Below are positions 36,385 to 46,090 of a DNA stretch of 64,000 bases, piece by piece. Source of the DNA: Vibrio sp. HI00D65 (GTDB taxonomy: Bacteria; Pseudomonadota; Gammaproteobacteria; Enterobacterales; Vibrionaceae); assembly GCF_001635455.1 (NCBI RefSeq), contig NZ_LWEH01000364.1, positions 124,001-188,000 on the forward strand, written 5' to 3'. The number at the start of each line of letters is the position of its first letter. The first letter of the stretch is position 1. The notes beneath the pieces are model-generated. The model was not told where the DNA came from, ran no database searches, and saw only the letters and a list, made by a program, of their open reading frames with translations. Position numbers and translations under genes: made by a program.

Positions 36385-36408
36385 GGTGATTGTGTTGATG
36401 ACAGGCTT

Positions 36409-38523
36409 TTAGCTAACAGCTCTTACACGACCTTGTTTAAGATCGGACAGAACCTTCGCTTTCGGACCATCAGCAATTATGCTGCCTTTCTCCATGACGA
36501 TGACTCGGTCTACAACATCTAACATCGAGGTTTTATGAGTGATAAGGATCAGCGTTTCGCTTGGTAACAGTTGGCTAAGCTGGTGCTTGATGTGCATTTC
36601 TGAACGGTTATCCATTGCACTGGTTGGCTCATCCATTAGTAGCACCGGAGGACGGCCTAAGAAAGCCCTAGCAATCGCAATCGACTGACGTTGACCACCA
36701 GAAAGCAAACCACCGCCTTCACCCACTTGACGTTCTAGGCCAGCAGGATCTTGCTGAGTAAACGCTGTCACACCGGCGCGGTTCGCTGCATCCATCACAT
36801 CACGATCGTCCACCAAAGGGCGGCCTAGAGTAATGTTATCTCTGACTGAACCATAGAATAGGTTACTGTCTTGCGGTACACAGCCTATATTGCGTCGTAC
36901 GTCGACATGGTGAAGTTGTTCCATATCTGTATCATCAATGCGCACATGACCTTCTGTGGGCTTGTACAGGCCCATAATCAGGCGTTCTAGGGTTGTTTTA
37001 CCTGAACCAATACGACCGATGATCGCTACCTTCTCGCCGGGAGCGATGGTCAGGCTGAGATCTCGCACTGAAGCGACGGGGGAATAAGGATAGTGGAACG
37101 TCACTTTATCTAGCGCAATATGACCTTGAATGATTGGTCGGTGAATGTAACGCTTACCTTCCTCTTGCTCGTCAGGCATCGACATGACTTGTTCAATCAG
37201 CGTCATTGAAGATTTGGCTTGGTTGTAACGTGTAGAAAGTAGCGACAGTTGAACTAAAGGGCTAATCGCACGGCCGCTCAACATGGTTGCAGCGATCAAA
37301 CCACCCATCGTCAGTTCTCCTTCCGCAATTAGATACACACCAAAAATGATCATCCCGACATTGGTACTTTGCTGAACAAAGCCTGCGGTGTTTTGGATGC
37401 TGTCAGTAATGCGGCGGCTTTTAATATTCCAGTTCGCCATGTGAGCAACGGCTTCTTCCCAACGGAATTGGAACTGGCTCTGTGCGCTGAACAGCTTAAC
37501 GGTTTCTAGGCCCGCCAAGCTTTCAATCAAGTTCGCGTACTTCTGAGAGGCTAGGCGTGAACCTTCTTCAATAGTGCGACGCAATGGACCTTGAATCAGC
37601 AGTGCGTAGATGATCAGAATCATCACACCTGCGACTGGAACAAACACCAAGTTGCCCGCCATTAACCAAATTAAGGCTAGGAACATGAGAGCGAAAGGCA
37701 AGTCGATCAGAGAGCCGATCGTCGCAGAGGTAAAGAATTCTCGAATTGACTCAAACTCTTGCAAGTTCTTCGCGAAGGCACCAACTGAAGCTGGTTTTGC
37801 TTCCATACGAATACCAAGTACCTTGCTAAACAATTTGGAGGAAATCAGGATATCGGATTTTTTTCCCGCAACGTCGATGAAGTAGCTACGCATCAACTTT
37901 AAGAGCAGATCGAACAGGAAGACGACGAAAATGCCGCTCGCTAATACCCACAAGGTTTCAAATGCAAGGTTAGGTACTACTTTGTCGTATACCAAACGCG
38001 TAAACATCGGCGCAGCAATCGCAAAAATGTTGATAAGGATCGACGCTATTAATACATCGCGATAGATGTTTTTCGATTCCCAAATGGTGCTCCAAAACCA
38101 GTGACCTTTGCGTGTTTTCAGAACCTCTGGTGAACGCTCGTCATAGCGGAACTGCTTTTTAACTAAGAAGTAGCGGCCAATGAACTGCTCTTTAAGTTCG
38201 GCAACAGGAATGATGATTGGCACCATTCCACTCTCAGCTGTGATTATTTCAGCTTCTTGTTTTTCAAGGTCGATGCTGATGAGCACACACGCTTCGCCCT
38301 GCTTTAGCAATAATACCGCCGGCAAAATTAGGTGTGGGATGTTATCTAAGTCGGAACGGTTTTCTTTTGCCACTAGCCCCGCACGTTCTGCCGAACGTGG
38401 GAACAGGAAAGGGGTTAGCTTTCCGTCTGATAGTGGCAACCCATTGACCAACGCCTCAGGCGAGTTCGCTAATCCGTAATATCGGCTAACGTAGATCAAT
38501 GAGTTCAATAGTGGATCTTGCAT
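36409..38523 (-). CDS. lapB: Type I secretion ABC exporter, LapB-like
   Basis: 704-residue inner-membrane exporter for a large RTX-type adhesin. The N-terminal C39-peptidase-like domain (about 1-135) has no catalytic Cys at the usual position, so it is the non-cleaving type seen in LapB/HlyB. A transmembrane domain follows (about 155-430). The ABC domain has Walker A GRIGSGKTT, signature LLSGGQRQSIAIARAF, Walker B VLLMDEPTSAMD and switch H in LITHKTS. Last gene of lapC-lapG-lapD-lapB. No TolC-type outer-membrane component or adhesin is in the window. Confidence 0.9.
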   Translation of the reverse strand: MQDPLLNSLIYVSRYYGLANSPEALVNGLPLSDGKLTPFLFPRSAERAGLVAKENRSDLDNIPHLILPAVLLLKQGEACVLISIDLEKQEAEIITAESGMVPIIIPVAELKEQFIGRYFLVKKQFRYDERSPEVLKTRKGHWFWSTIWESKNIYRDVLIASILINIFAIAAPMFTRLVYDKVVPNLAFETLWVLASGIFVVFLFDLLLKLMRSYFIDVAGKKSDILISSKLFSKVLGIRMEAKPASVGAFAKNLQEFESIREFFTSATIGSLIDLPFALMFLALIWLMAGNLVFVPVAGVMILIIYALLIQGPLRRTIEEGSRLASQKYANLIESLAGLETVKLFSAQSQFQFRWEEAVAHMANWNIKSRRITDSIQNTAGFVQQSTNVGMIIFGVYLIAEGELTMGGLIAATMLSGRAISPLVQLSLLSTRYNQAKSSMTLIEQVMSMPDEQEEGKRYIHRPIIQGHIALDKVTFHYPYSPVASVRDLSLTIAPGEKVAIIGRIGSGKTTLERLIMGLYKPTEGHVRIDDTDMEQLHHVDVRRNIGCVPQDSNLFYGSVRDNITLGRPLVDDRDVMDAANRAGVTAFTQQDPAGLERQVGEGGGLLSGGQRQSIAIARAFLGRPPVLLMDEPTSAMDNRSEMHIKHQLSQLLPSETLILITHKTSMLDVVDRVIVMEKGSIIADGPKAKVLSDLKQGRVRAVS

Positions 38524-38541
38524 GCGATATAACCCTTACAA

Positions 38542-40452
38542 CTATTTATCAACAATGAAACCTTGGAACACTTCTACGTAGTTATCAGACAAGATATCTA
38601 ACTGAGTCTGAGTTTCTATTCGAGATGCGATGGTGGTGACACCAAGGTTATGAGCCGTTCGTGAAATCGACGTGAGCGTGAATTTCTGCTTCTCATCGTC
38701 CAAGTTATGCGTGAACAGGTAATCCAGCTTCACGTAGCTAGGACGGTACTCGTTGATGTAGTCCAGTGATTGGAAGTTACGTCCGTAGTTATCGACACCA
38801 AACATCGCTTCAGCATTACGAATGGTGTTACACAATAGTGCCGTGTAGTGCGGAACGTTGATGAAACAGTTTTCTGGGATCTCAAAGTGCAGCAGGTGAG
38901 CAACTGAAGCGTTTTGCTCAAGTGTTTTGCCAATCCAACGGATAAAGCTTGGTTGAGAAATACTGCTTGGTGAGATATTGATTGCAATTGGACTTGTCAC
39001 CTCTTTTGCTGTTAGCTTATTTATCATTTTCTCGATAACGTATTGGTCGAGAATATGGCTCATTTCAAGCTGTTCTAGTGCGTATAGGTATTGGTTAGCA
39101 CCGTAACGAATGCCATCTTTCTCAATCGCTGAGAACACCTCTTGGTGATAGGTTTTGCCAAACGCATTATTTGCAGCTTGCAGGCGGAATGTGACTAGGT
39201 CATTGATGATCGCCTCTTCAACCAACATGCGCCATTGTTGTTTACCCATTACTGCGCCATGGTCATCAGCAGTGACGTAGCCGTAAGCGAGTTCACGATT
39301 CGCTTTAGCACTAGAGAGCGCGTTATCGACCAATGACATGATTTCGGTGCTGGTTTTACGTTTGTTGCTATGCGTTACACCCAATGCAATGTGTGGATTT
39401 GCCATGCCTGTTGGATCTGAACCTAGGCTTTGAATACAGTTGACGATGCTGCCAGCGACCAGTTTAAGCTCGCTTTCATCAATGTTCGGCATAATGAAAC
39501 CAAACTCGTCACTAGAAATACGCGCAATGATGGTGTCTGGTGATGAGATAGAAGCTTGCAGTTTTTCTGCCAATTGATGTACTAACGCGTCACCTTCTTG
39601 GTAACCATTCTCGTCGTATTCTTCACTGATAAATTCCGCTTTCAGTACTGCAAGACCACCTAAGCTCGATTCTTCTAGCCACTGATTTAATTGCGACATG
39701 TAGTAAGCGCGATTACCCAGCTGAGAAACCGGATCAATGTACGCTCTTTCACGTAGCTTCTGAGCTTCTTTTGCTTGGTTTTTAAAGGCTTGTTCAACTT
39801 GAGTCGACATGTGATTAATGCCATCAACCACTAAGATCAGATCTTTTGTTTTAGGGCGTTTTAATGGCTCACCGAATTGGTTCTTAGCGATCTGGTCCAT
39901 TTTGGTAATGATCATCGATAGTGGGCGTAGTGCCCGCTTAAGGATCCATGAAATCGAGATCAAGCCGAGTAAGAAGATCACACCAAAGATGCTTAATAAG
40001 CGAGTGAAGGCTTGCCATAATTGATCATAGGCAGGGCCTGGATGGCTGACGATCTCTACCTCTGCAAGCTGCATCCAGCCACTGGTAATCACTCGGCGAT
40101 CATGAACGGGTTCAAATAGGTTGAGATTGGTAAACCAATGGGGCACACCTGATGGTTTTACAGGGTATGAACGTATGATGTCTTCACCGCTGTCGAGAAA
40201 AATCAATCGTACGACCGAGTAAGAACTGCCATCAAACAGGGCGTTGATAACAGACTCTACCGATACCTTGTCTTTTTCTTCAAGGTAAGGGGCAAGAGCC
40301 AGTCCAACAGTATTAATGGTATTACTTACCTCAGAGCGTTGCTGCTCCTCTAAGTATCCACGGGTAGTATTGAATTCGATCATAAAGACTGACGTCATCA
40401 GTAATATGAACACCGCAACCATCCCGACCACAAGCTGTTTATATAAAGTCAT
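38542..40452 (-). CDS. lapD: LapD-like c-di-GMP receptor
   Basis: 636-residue inner-membrane receptor that holds the LapG protease when c-di-GMP is high. TM1 about 7-26, periplasmic domain about 30-150 with the LapG-docking loop GVPHWF (W106), TM2 about 152-172, HAMP, then a degenerate GGDEF domain (SSDEF at 313-317) and a degenerate EAL domain (the EAL position reads EVF, and the usual QP after the first strand is missing). Loss of both catalytic motifs with retention of the folds is the LapD hallmark. Starts 5 bp after lapG, as expected for a coupled pair. Confidence 0.92.
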   Translation of the reverse strand: MTLYKQLVVGMVAVFILLMTSVFMIEFNTTRGYLEEQQRSEVSNTINTVGLALAPYLEEKDKVSVESVINALFDGSSYSVVRLIFLDSGEDIIRSYPVKPSGVPHWFTNLNLFEPVHDRRVITSGWMQLAEVEIVSHPGPAYDQLWQAFTRLLSIFGVIFLLGLISISWILKRALRPLSMIITKMDQIAKNQFGEPLKRPKTKDLILVVDGINHMSTQVEQAFKNQAKEAQKLRERAYIDPVSQLGNRAYYMSQLNQWLEESSLGGLAVLKAEFISEEYDENGYQEGDALVHQLAEKLQASISSPDTIIARISSDEFGFIMPNIDESELKLVAGSIVNCIQSLGSDPTGMANPHIALGVTHSNKRKTSTEIMSLVDNALSSAKANRELAYGYVTADDHGAVMGKQQWRMLVEEAIINDLVTFRLQAANNAFGKTYHQEVFSAIEKDGIRYGANQYLYALEQLEMSHILDQYVIEKMINKLTAKEVTSPIAINISPSSISQPSFIRWIGKTLEQNASVAHLLHFEIPENCFINVPHYTALLCNTIRNAEAMFGVDNYGRNFQSLDYINEYRPSYVKLDYLFTHNLDDEKQKFTLTSISRTAHNLGVTTIASRIETQTQLDILSDNYVEVFQGFIVDK

Positions 40453-40457
40453 TGTAC

Positions 40458-41126
40458 CTACTCATCGTAATTGATAATGGGTTTGTTTAATTTTAGAGAG
40501 CGCTCACGGGAACGTAAGTCGTTCCATAAGTTCAATCTTGAAGATTTCCCTGCTAGCTTGCCGCTGCCTGCTGATGACTTGATTAACCAAAGGCTTTTAC
40601 CGTTGAAACTGTAAATTGGTCGTAGGTCAGGGCGCTTAGAGCCGCGCTTTATCTCAGGGTTTAAGTTGTCCAAAATTAGTGGCTCTGCACTCGGTGTGGA
40701 GTAGTAAGCCAACACCATATGGAATTGGTTTAGCTCCAGTGCCTTTACGTACACTAATCGCAATTTCTTATCTGGAACGCCTAGCTCAAGCAGAGAGAAG
40801 TATTTCGCAATGGTGAAGTCTTCACAGTCACCTGCGTTACTGCCTAAAAACTCCAGTGGTGTTGCCCAGTAGTCTTTCTTTCCCCACAGGATGCTGTCGT
40901 CGACAAAGTACATCTGATTGAAGAACCGGTTAACTGACGTGAGCTTCTCTTTTTCGCTTAAACCATCGTATGACGTCATATTTGAGCGCCAAGTTGCCAC
41001 GCGCTTTCCGGCTCTCTCACCGTAGGTTTGCGTGACAGCATCGATCCATCTTTGGTCGTTCTTATTGAGAGCGACAGAAGTAAAAGAGGTGAGGACGAGC
41101 AATAACAGCGATATTCGAGACTTCAT
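40458..41126 (-). CDS. lapG: LapG-like periplasmic cysteine protease
   Basis: 222 residues with a signal peptide (cut near residue 19-20, FTSVALNK). The transglutaminase-like peptidase (peptidase family C93) triad is C101 in NAGDCEDF, H136 in NQFHMVLA and D153 in LILDNLN. It cleaves the N-terminal retention module of LapA-type adhesins at a TAAG/PAAG-like site to release them from the outer membrane; it is calcium dependent in Pseudomonas and is inhibited by LapD. Confidence 0.92.
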   Translation of the reverse strand: MKSRISLLLLVLTSFTSVALNKNDQRWIDAVTQTYGERAGKRVATWRSNMTSYDGLSEKEKLTSVNRFFNQMYFVDDSILWGKKDYWATPLEFLGSNAGDCEDFTIAKYFSLLELGVPDKKLRLVYVKALELNQFHMVLAYYSTPSAEPLILDNLNPEIKRGSKRPDLRPIYSFNGKSLWLIKSSAGSGKLAGKSSRLNLWNDLRSRERSLKLNKPIINYDE

Positions 41127-41185
41127 AGTATCAACTCTTGTTGGTTTACTATGTATTGAAAGGCGTTGTTAACCATCAAACGTCC

Positions 41186-42577
41186 TTATTCCTTTAGTGC
41201 GTTGTTTTGTGCACTGAGGATAGGTTTCAACATGTACTCGAGTACGGTTCTTTTACCTGTGATGATATCGACCGAGGCTGTCATACCTGGAATGATTGGC
41301 AGCTCTTCGTTTTGTCCAAAATTATGTTTTTCGGTTCGTACACGCACGATATAAAAGCTGTTGCCTTCTTCATCTTGTGTCGTATCGGCGCTGATGTGCT
41401 CTAACACGCCTTCTAAGCCACCATATTTAGTGAAATCATAAGCACTAAACTTAACAATGGCGGTCAGTTCTGGACGTAGGAATGCGATGTCTTGCGGGGC
41501 AATTTTTGCTTCAACGAGCAGGGAGTCTTCGGTCGGTACAATCTCAACGATGTCCATACCTGGCTGGATTACGCCACCTACGGTATTGATGCCTAACGTT
41601 TTAACGGTGCCGGTTACTGGAGAAACCACGACAGTACGGTTTACTCTGTCTTCTAAGCCAACCGCAGATTCGGTTAGTGCAGAGAGTTTATCTTGTGCTT
41701 GGTTGAGTTTTTCTTGTTGTTCAGAGCGGAAGTTAAGCGCCGCGTCGATACGGCTGAGCATGGCTTCTTTGATCGCTGAGCGTAGCAGAGGGATTTTAAG
41801 CTCGCTTGAGGTCATTTCTCGGCGAGTATCGTTGACTTGTCGTTGCAGCTTAAGTAATTCAATTCTTGGTACCACGCCTTCGTCGGCAAGCGGCTTCGTG
41901 ATGTCCAATTCCTGGCGAGCGAATTGGTAGCTCTGTTTTAGGTTTCGCACACGCGCTTTTATTTCAACAAGATCTTGTTGTTTCTGTTCAACTTGTTGAT
42001 CAAAAACGGAAAGTTGATTCTTTAGATTGTTTAAATCTTGGCGGTATTCTGCTTTTTGACGACTAACCAGCTCAGGTTGAACCTCGTAAAACTTAGGTGG
42101 GAAAGCGAGTTTTCCATAATCAAGAGTGACACTTTTCTTCCACTTTTTTTCGTCAAAGTCTTCGTTGATCACTACGCTGGTTAAAGATGCGGAAAGCATC
42201 AATACGTTGGCGGTCAAGTTGGCAACTTGCTGTTCACGTTCACGGAAGTCAGAACGGAATCGAGTGTCATCGATCAATAGCAGTTGTTGGCCTTTTTGAA
42301 CCTTTTGACCTTCTTTAACTAAGATCTCTTTGACTAGACCACCTTCAAGGTTTTGCACAACTTGGATCTGAGAAGAGGGGATCACTTTGCCTTGGCCAAC
42401 GGTGACTTTGTCGATCTCTGCCCAAGCGGCCCACCCAATAGCAGCAATAAAGAACAGAACGATCATCCACAACATGATACGCGCACTGGTCGGCGTGTTG
42501 AGCAGTAATGCCGCGGTTTTATCGTCGACGTACTCAAGTTCAGTTTCATTCAATTTGCTGAAATTCTTGTGGCTCAT
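41186..42577 (-). CDS. lapC: Type I secretion membrane-fusion protein, LapC/HlyD-like
   Basis: 463 residues. One membrane segment (about 33-52, IMLWMIVLFFIAAIGWAAWAEI) follows a short cytoplasmic N-terminus. Then come a lipoyl-type half (VTVGQGKVIPSSQIQVVQNLEGGLV), a long coiled-coil (about 145-315), the second lipoyl half, and the C-terminal beta-barrel with the HlyD signature around IIPGMTASVDIITGKRTVLEY. First gene of the lap operon; 59 bp to lapG. Confidence 0.9.
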   Translation of the reverse strand: MSHKNFSKLNETELEYVDDKTAALLLNTPTSARIMLWMIVLFFIAAIGWAAWAEIDKVTVGQGKVIPSSQIQVVQNLEGGLVKEILVKEGQKVQKGQQLLLIDDTRFRSDFREREQQVANLTANVLMLSASLTSVVINEDFDEKKWKKSVTLDYGKLAFPPKFYEVQPELVSRQKAEYRQDLNNLKNQLSVFDQQVEQKQQDLVEIKARVRNLKQSYQFARQELDITKPLADEGVVPRIELLKLQRQVNDTRREMTSSELKIPLLRSAIKEAMLSRIDAALNFRSEQQEKLNQAQDKLSALTESAVGLEDRVNRTVVVSPVTGTVKTLGINTVGGVIQPGMDIVEIVPTEDSLLVEAKIAPQDIAFLRPELTAIVKFSAYDFTKYGGLEGVLEHISADTTQDEEGNSFYIVRVRTEKHNFGQNEELPIIPGMTASVDIITGKRTVLEYMLKPILSAQNNALKE

Positions 42578-42689
42578 AACAGTCCTTGTTTGCTGAATAA
42601 AAGTGCAAGCCTATTGAGTGTATTATTACTTTTGATAAATGTTAAGAAAATGTTCTTTTAAATATTTGAATTTATATATTTTTTTACTC

Positions 42690-44003
42690 TTATCTGTTTT
42701 TGAAATCTGTTTTGTTGAGTTGGTGCTTTCTTAGCTTGTCATAGAGGGTTTTCCTCGACACTTGCAGCTCTTGTTGTACGTCTTTTAGGCACCCTTGATG
42801 GCGATGCAGTGCTTCTATCAAGAGAATTTGCTCAAAGCTGTCGGTACGTTGGCTTAACGATAATTGCTGTTCTTCAATGTTGACGTCTAGCGAACCGTCA
42901 TCCGATGGTTTTGGATCGTCTGCTTGATCTGACTCTTGATTGTCGAGTGCTGGTTGCTTCACCTGAGTTAGCACGCGCAACTCGGCATGTTGACGAAGCT
43001 GGCGAATATTTTCGCCCCAGTGAGTGGCTATCAAGCGTCGAATCTCTTTCTCTGTGATCACTGGTGGTGGCAACTGGTAACGACTTGCTGCACCTCTAGC
43101 AAAGTGTTTGAACAAAGAGCCAATATCCTCTGTTCGTTGCGCCAAAGGCAATAAGTCAAATCGGCGCAGCTCACTTGTAATTGTAGTAGGAACCACTGTA
43201 GTTGCGACAACGATACAAGTTGCATTTTTCTTACATGAGTTTTCTCGAAGCAGAGTCGGTTTTAAAGCCGCCAACCACTGCCATTGATCTGAAGTTAATG
43301 TTTCTGTTTCATGGATGTAGAGTGTTCCGCCTTGATGTTTGTGAAAGAGCTGTAAGACAAACTGGTGAAATGCCGCTTCGTCATTGCGTGGTAAACTAAA
43401 CGCAGCAATCGGACAAAGTTCAGCGGTGGGATGGCTGTGTAAATCATGAGTGTACTGCGCGGTGATTCGTTTGCCTGTGCCTATGTCGCCAACAAACAGT
43501 AACAGCGGGTTCTGTTTGCAATCTAAGGTGATCAATTCGCGGCGCAATGTCTGCATTGATTGAGATTGACCAATCAGTTTCGGGCCCACTTGATTTTGCA
43601 TAGCAAGCTCTTTTCTGAGTAGATTGTTCTCTTCAACCAAAGCGAGTTTATCGGCTGCTTTTTTGACTGCCGTTAATAGCGAATCAACAACAAACGGTTT
43701 CTCAAGAAAATCATAAGCTCCGGACTTCATCGCAGAAACGGCGGTTTGCACGTCACCGTGACCAGTGAGAACAATGATTTGAAAGTTCGGATTTTGACTC
43801 AACAGCTTCTGTGTAAATTGAATGCCATTCATCACTGGCATGTGAATATCGGTGATCACAATGCCTGCTTGCGTGATGTTAATCTGCGTGAGAGCCTCGA
43901 TGGCATTCGGAAAGCAGACTATATCGATACCTTCAATGAGCATGGCTTGTTCTACCGAGTCACGAATCGCGGGTTCATCATCGACAAAGTAGAGTTTAGG
44001 CAT
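42690..44003 (-). CDS. DctD-like response regulator with degenerate AAA+ domain
   Basis: 437 residues from ATG 44003 (a TTG at 44012 would add 3). Receiver domain 1-120 with acceptor Asp52 in VITDIHMP. The central domain aligns with sigma-54 activators: Walker A GDIGTGK at about 172-178. But the sigma-54-contacting GAFTGA loop is absent (LPRNDEAAFHQ instead) and Walker B is altered (GGTLYIHETETL instead of a D-E pair). The C-terminal Fis-type helix-turn-helix is intact (KDVQQELQVSRKTLYDKLRKH). The cognate kinase gene lies 52 bp upstream. It probably binds DNA but may not open sigma-54 promoters. Confidence 0.85.
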   Translation of the reverse strand: MPKLYFVDDEPAIRDSVEQAMLIEGIDIVCFPNAIEALTQINITQAGIVITDIHMPVMNGIQFTQKLLSQNPNFQIIVLTGHGDVQTAVSAMKSGAYDFLEKPFVVDSLLTAVKKAADKLALVEENNLLRKELAMQNQVGPKLIGQSQSMQTLRRELITLDCKQNPLLLFVGDIGTGKRITAQYTHDLHSHPTAELCPIAAFSLPRNDEAAFHQFVLQLFHKHQGGTLYIHETETLTSDQWQWLAALKPTLLRENSCKKNATCIVVATTVVPTTITSELRRFDLLPLAQRTEDIGSLFKHFARGAASRYQLPPPVITEKEIRRLIATHWGENIRQLRQHAELRVLTQVKQPALDNQESDQADDPKPSDDGSLDVNIEEQQLSLSQRTDSFEQILLIEALHRHQGCLKDVQQELQVSRKTLYDKLRKHQLNKTDFKNR

Positions 44004-44055
44004 AGAGTGCAAGTGTTGAGTCCTTAATGTTGAGAAAGCTTTTAATAACAGGCTG

Positions 44056-45924
44056 TTAGCCTTTATCTTGGTAAAGTGGAATATTCAGAGAGAATACCAT
44101 GCCTGAAGGCTCGAGTTGGATTGCGCTGATCGTGCCGTGATAGGCTTCAATGATTCGCTTCGATATCGAAAGTCCGAGCCCTAACCCCTCATGCTTAGTG
44201 GTAAAAAATGGGTCGAACAACTGTTCCAGTTTGTCGCTGGTGATACCAATTCCGTTATCCCAAATGATCAGTTGGCAGGCATCATTATTAAGCTGCCACT
44301 CTACGCCAATTTGTGGAATGGTCGGTTGACCCCCTTCTTGAATTTCTAAGTCGTTTTGAAGTGCGGCTTGTTGAGAAAGCGCTTGTGTCGCATTGTGCAT
44401 CAGGTTAACCAACACTTGCTCAAGCTCGGTTGGGTGAATCGCGATATTAATGTCACCTGGTACAGTACTTAACCTAAGGGTGATGCCTTGTTGGATCATC
44501 AGTGCGCTGAGAATGCTGGTGGCATTGTTGATCACTTGATTCAGATTCGCCACATGATGCTCTTGCTTGGTCACCTTGCGCGTAAATACTTTAAGGCGCG
44601 CAATGATCTCGGTAATCGAAGTGTTTAGCGCGATCATTTTATCCAGATTGCTTTTTACTAAGTCTGAACGTCCCATCTCAAGCAGCTTGACGCTGTTTTC
44701 GCTGTAGGTTCTGAGTGCAGCAAGTGGTTGATTAATCTCGTGGTTAATACTGGCTGACAGCTCACCCAGCACGGCTAACTTAGCGGTTTGCGTTAGTTCT
44801 TGCTCTGTCTGTTTTAACTTCAATTGAGACTCTTGATATTGAAAGAGTGTTTGTTGAAGTTGTTGATTGGATTGCTTCAGATACTGAGTTCGCTTATCTA
44901 CGGTTTGCTCAAGGTTCTGATTGAGTTCAGTCAGTGCCACTTTCGCGAGGTAGGTTTGGCGCCACGACCAGGCAATCAGCATGACCAAGCTGTAAATCAC
45001 AATGAAGATAACGTCGATCTGCAGCACCTTGAGTAGTACGGAGCTTGTGTCCTTGATAGCAACAACTTGGTACTGGTTGTCACTGGTAGTGGCTGGGTAC
45101 AGGTTAAAAGTTCCAAGTTTAAATAACTTGTTTGCAGTAAGCACTTTGCTTGCATCGGTTGTTTGGTTCGAAGAGTTAAACGCATCAATGATCGAAATTT
45201 TGTTTTGGCCGTATTGGCGTTGCGCTGCGATATCCTGTTGCTGTTGATCTGTTAATGGTAGTAATGAGTGATAAAGCCAAGGCGTTTGACTAGAGAGAAA
45301 CACCACTTGGTTGGAATCAAGCACCACAATCTCAAAGTCGTCGCTAGTTAGAATGTTTTCTAGGTTTTCTAAGCTTACTTTCACCGTGATGACGCCCACG
45401 ATGTGATCGTCGATATAGAGTGGTGAAGATAAGAAATAGCCTCGCACATCAGAGCGAGCGCCGAGTGCGACATATTGGGTTTTATGGCCTTTTATTGCGG
45501 ACGCAAAGTAGGGGCGAAACGCGAAGTTTTCGCCAACGAAGGTTCGAGGTTTTCGATAGTTACTTGAGGCAACCACTGTGCCGCTCGGATCGTGGATGTA
45601 GATGGTATCGGCTTGGCTTTGCCCCAACCATTCGAATAACAATGTGTTGAGTTCAGCTGTGGAGATTTTGTCGGTCTTTGGTGATTTATCAAAGTAGGAC
45701 AGCAGGCGCGGATCGTGGCTGAGCAGGTCGGGAATTTGTTTGAACTTTTCTAATTCAGAATCGATCTGTAGGTTGGCTTTGTTCGCTGCTTCGTTGAGTT
45801 GTTGTGTGACAACTTGTTCTTGGTATTGACCTGCCAAAAAGTGAGTTGCGGTTAGCCCTGCCGCTCCCAATATCAATGAGAAAAATACAAAAGGCGTGAT
45901 CAGGTTAGACAGTTTTTTAGACAC
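44056..45924 (-). CDS. DctB-like sensor histidine kinase
   Basis: 622 residues with a GTG start at 45924. TM1 about 8-30, a double-Cache-type periplasmic sensor (about 31-300), TM2 about 303-325, a coiled-coil linker, then HisKA with the DctB-type H-box SASINHEINQPLAALR and HATPase with NLMHNATQAL, DNGIGI and GLGLGLSISKRI. Known DctB members sense C4-dicarboxylates and work with DctD. No dicarboxylate transporter gene is adjacent, so the ligand is open. Confidence 0.88.
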   Translation of the reverse strand: MSKKLSNLITPFVFFSLILGAAGLTATHFLAGQYQEQVVTQQLNEAANKANLQIDSELEKFKQIPDLLSHDPRLLSYFDKSPKTDKISTAELNTLLFEWLGQSQADTIYIHDPSGTVVASSNYRKPRTFVGENFAFRPYFASAIKGHKTQYVALGARSDVRGYFLSSPLYIDDHIVGVITVKVSLENLENILTSDDFEIVVLDSNQVVFLSSQTPWLYHSLLPLTDQQQQDIAAQRQYGQNKISIIDAFNSSNQTTDASKVLTANKLFKLGTFNLYPATTSDNQYQVVAIKDTSSVLLKVLQIDVIFIVIYSLVMLIAWSWRQTYLAKVALTELNQNLEQTVDKRTQYLKQSNQQLQQTLFQYQESQLKLKQTEQELTQTAKLAVLGELSASINHEINQPLAALRTYSENSVKLLEMGRSDLVKSNLDKMIALNTSITEIIARLKVFTRKVTKQEHHVANLNQVINNATSILSALMIQQGITLRLSTVPGDINIAIHPTELEQVLVNLMHNATQALSQQAALQNDLEIQEGGQPTIPQIGVEWQLNNDACQLIIWDNGIGITSDKLEQLFDPFFTTKHEGLGLGLSISKRIIEAYHGTISAIQLEPSGMVFSLNIPLYQDKG

Positions 45925-46090
45925 GAGAAACTCAATTTACAATCAATTTACATATAGACTATCAATGTGACGGTTGGCGTACCGAGATCTCGTTAACACA
46001 GAGCACCTCCAATGAGACAAAATTAAGGCTTAGACTTGTGTTTCAAAGGATTACGGCGCAGAATCACAAAAAATTAAAAGGAGTAACCAA

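Noticed and set aside
43202..43399. Antisense frames inside the DctD-like and kinase genes
   Set aside because: Shadows of well-supported genes on the other strand.
45935..45955. CAATTTACAATCAATTTACAT as a parS2 or TyrR site
   Set aside because: Direct, not inverted, repeats of TTTACA; no TGTAAA partner at the right distance.
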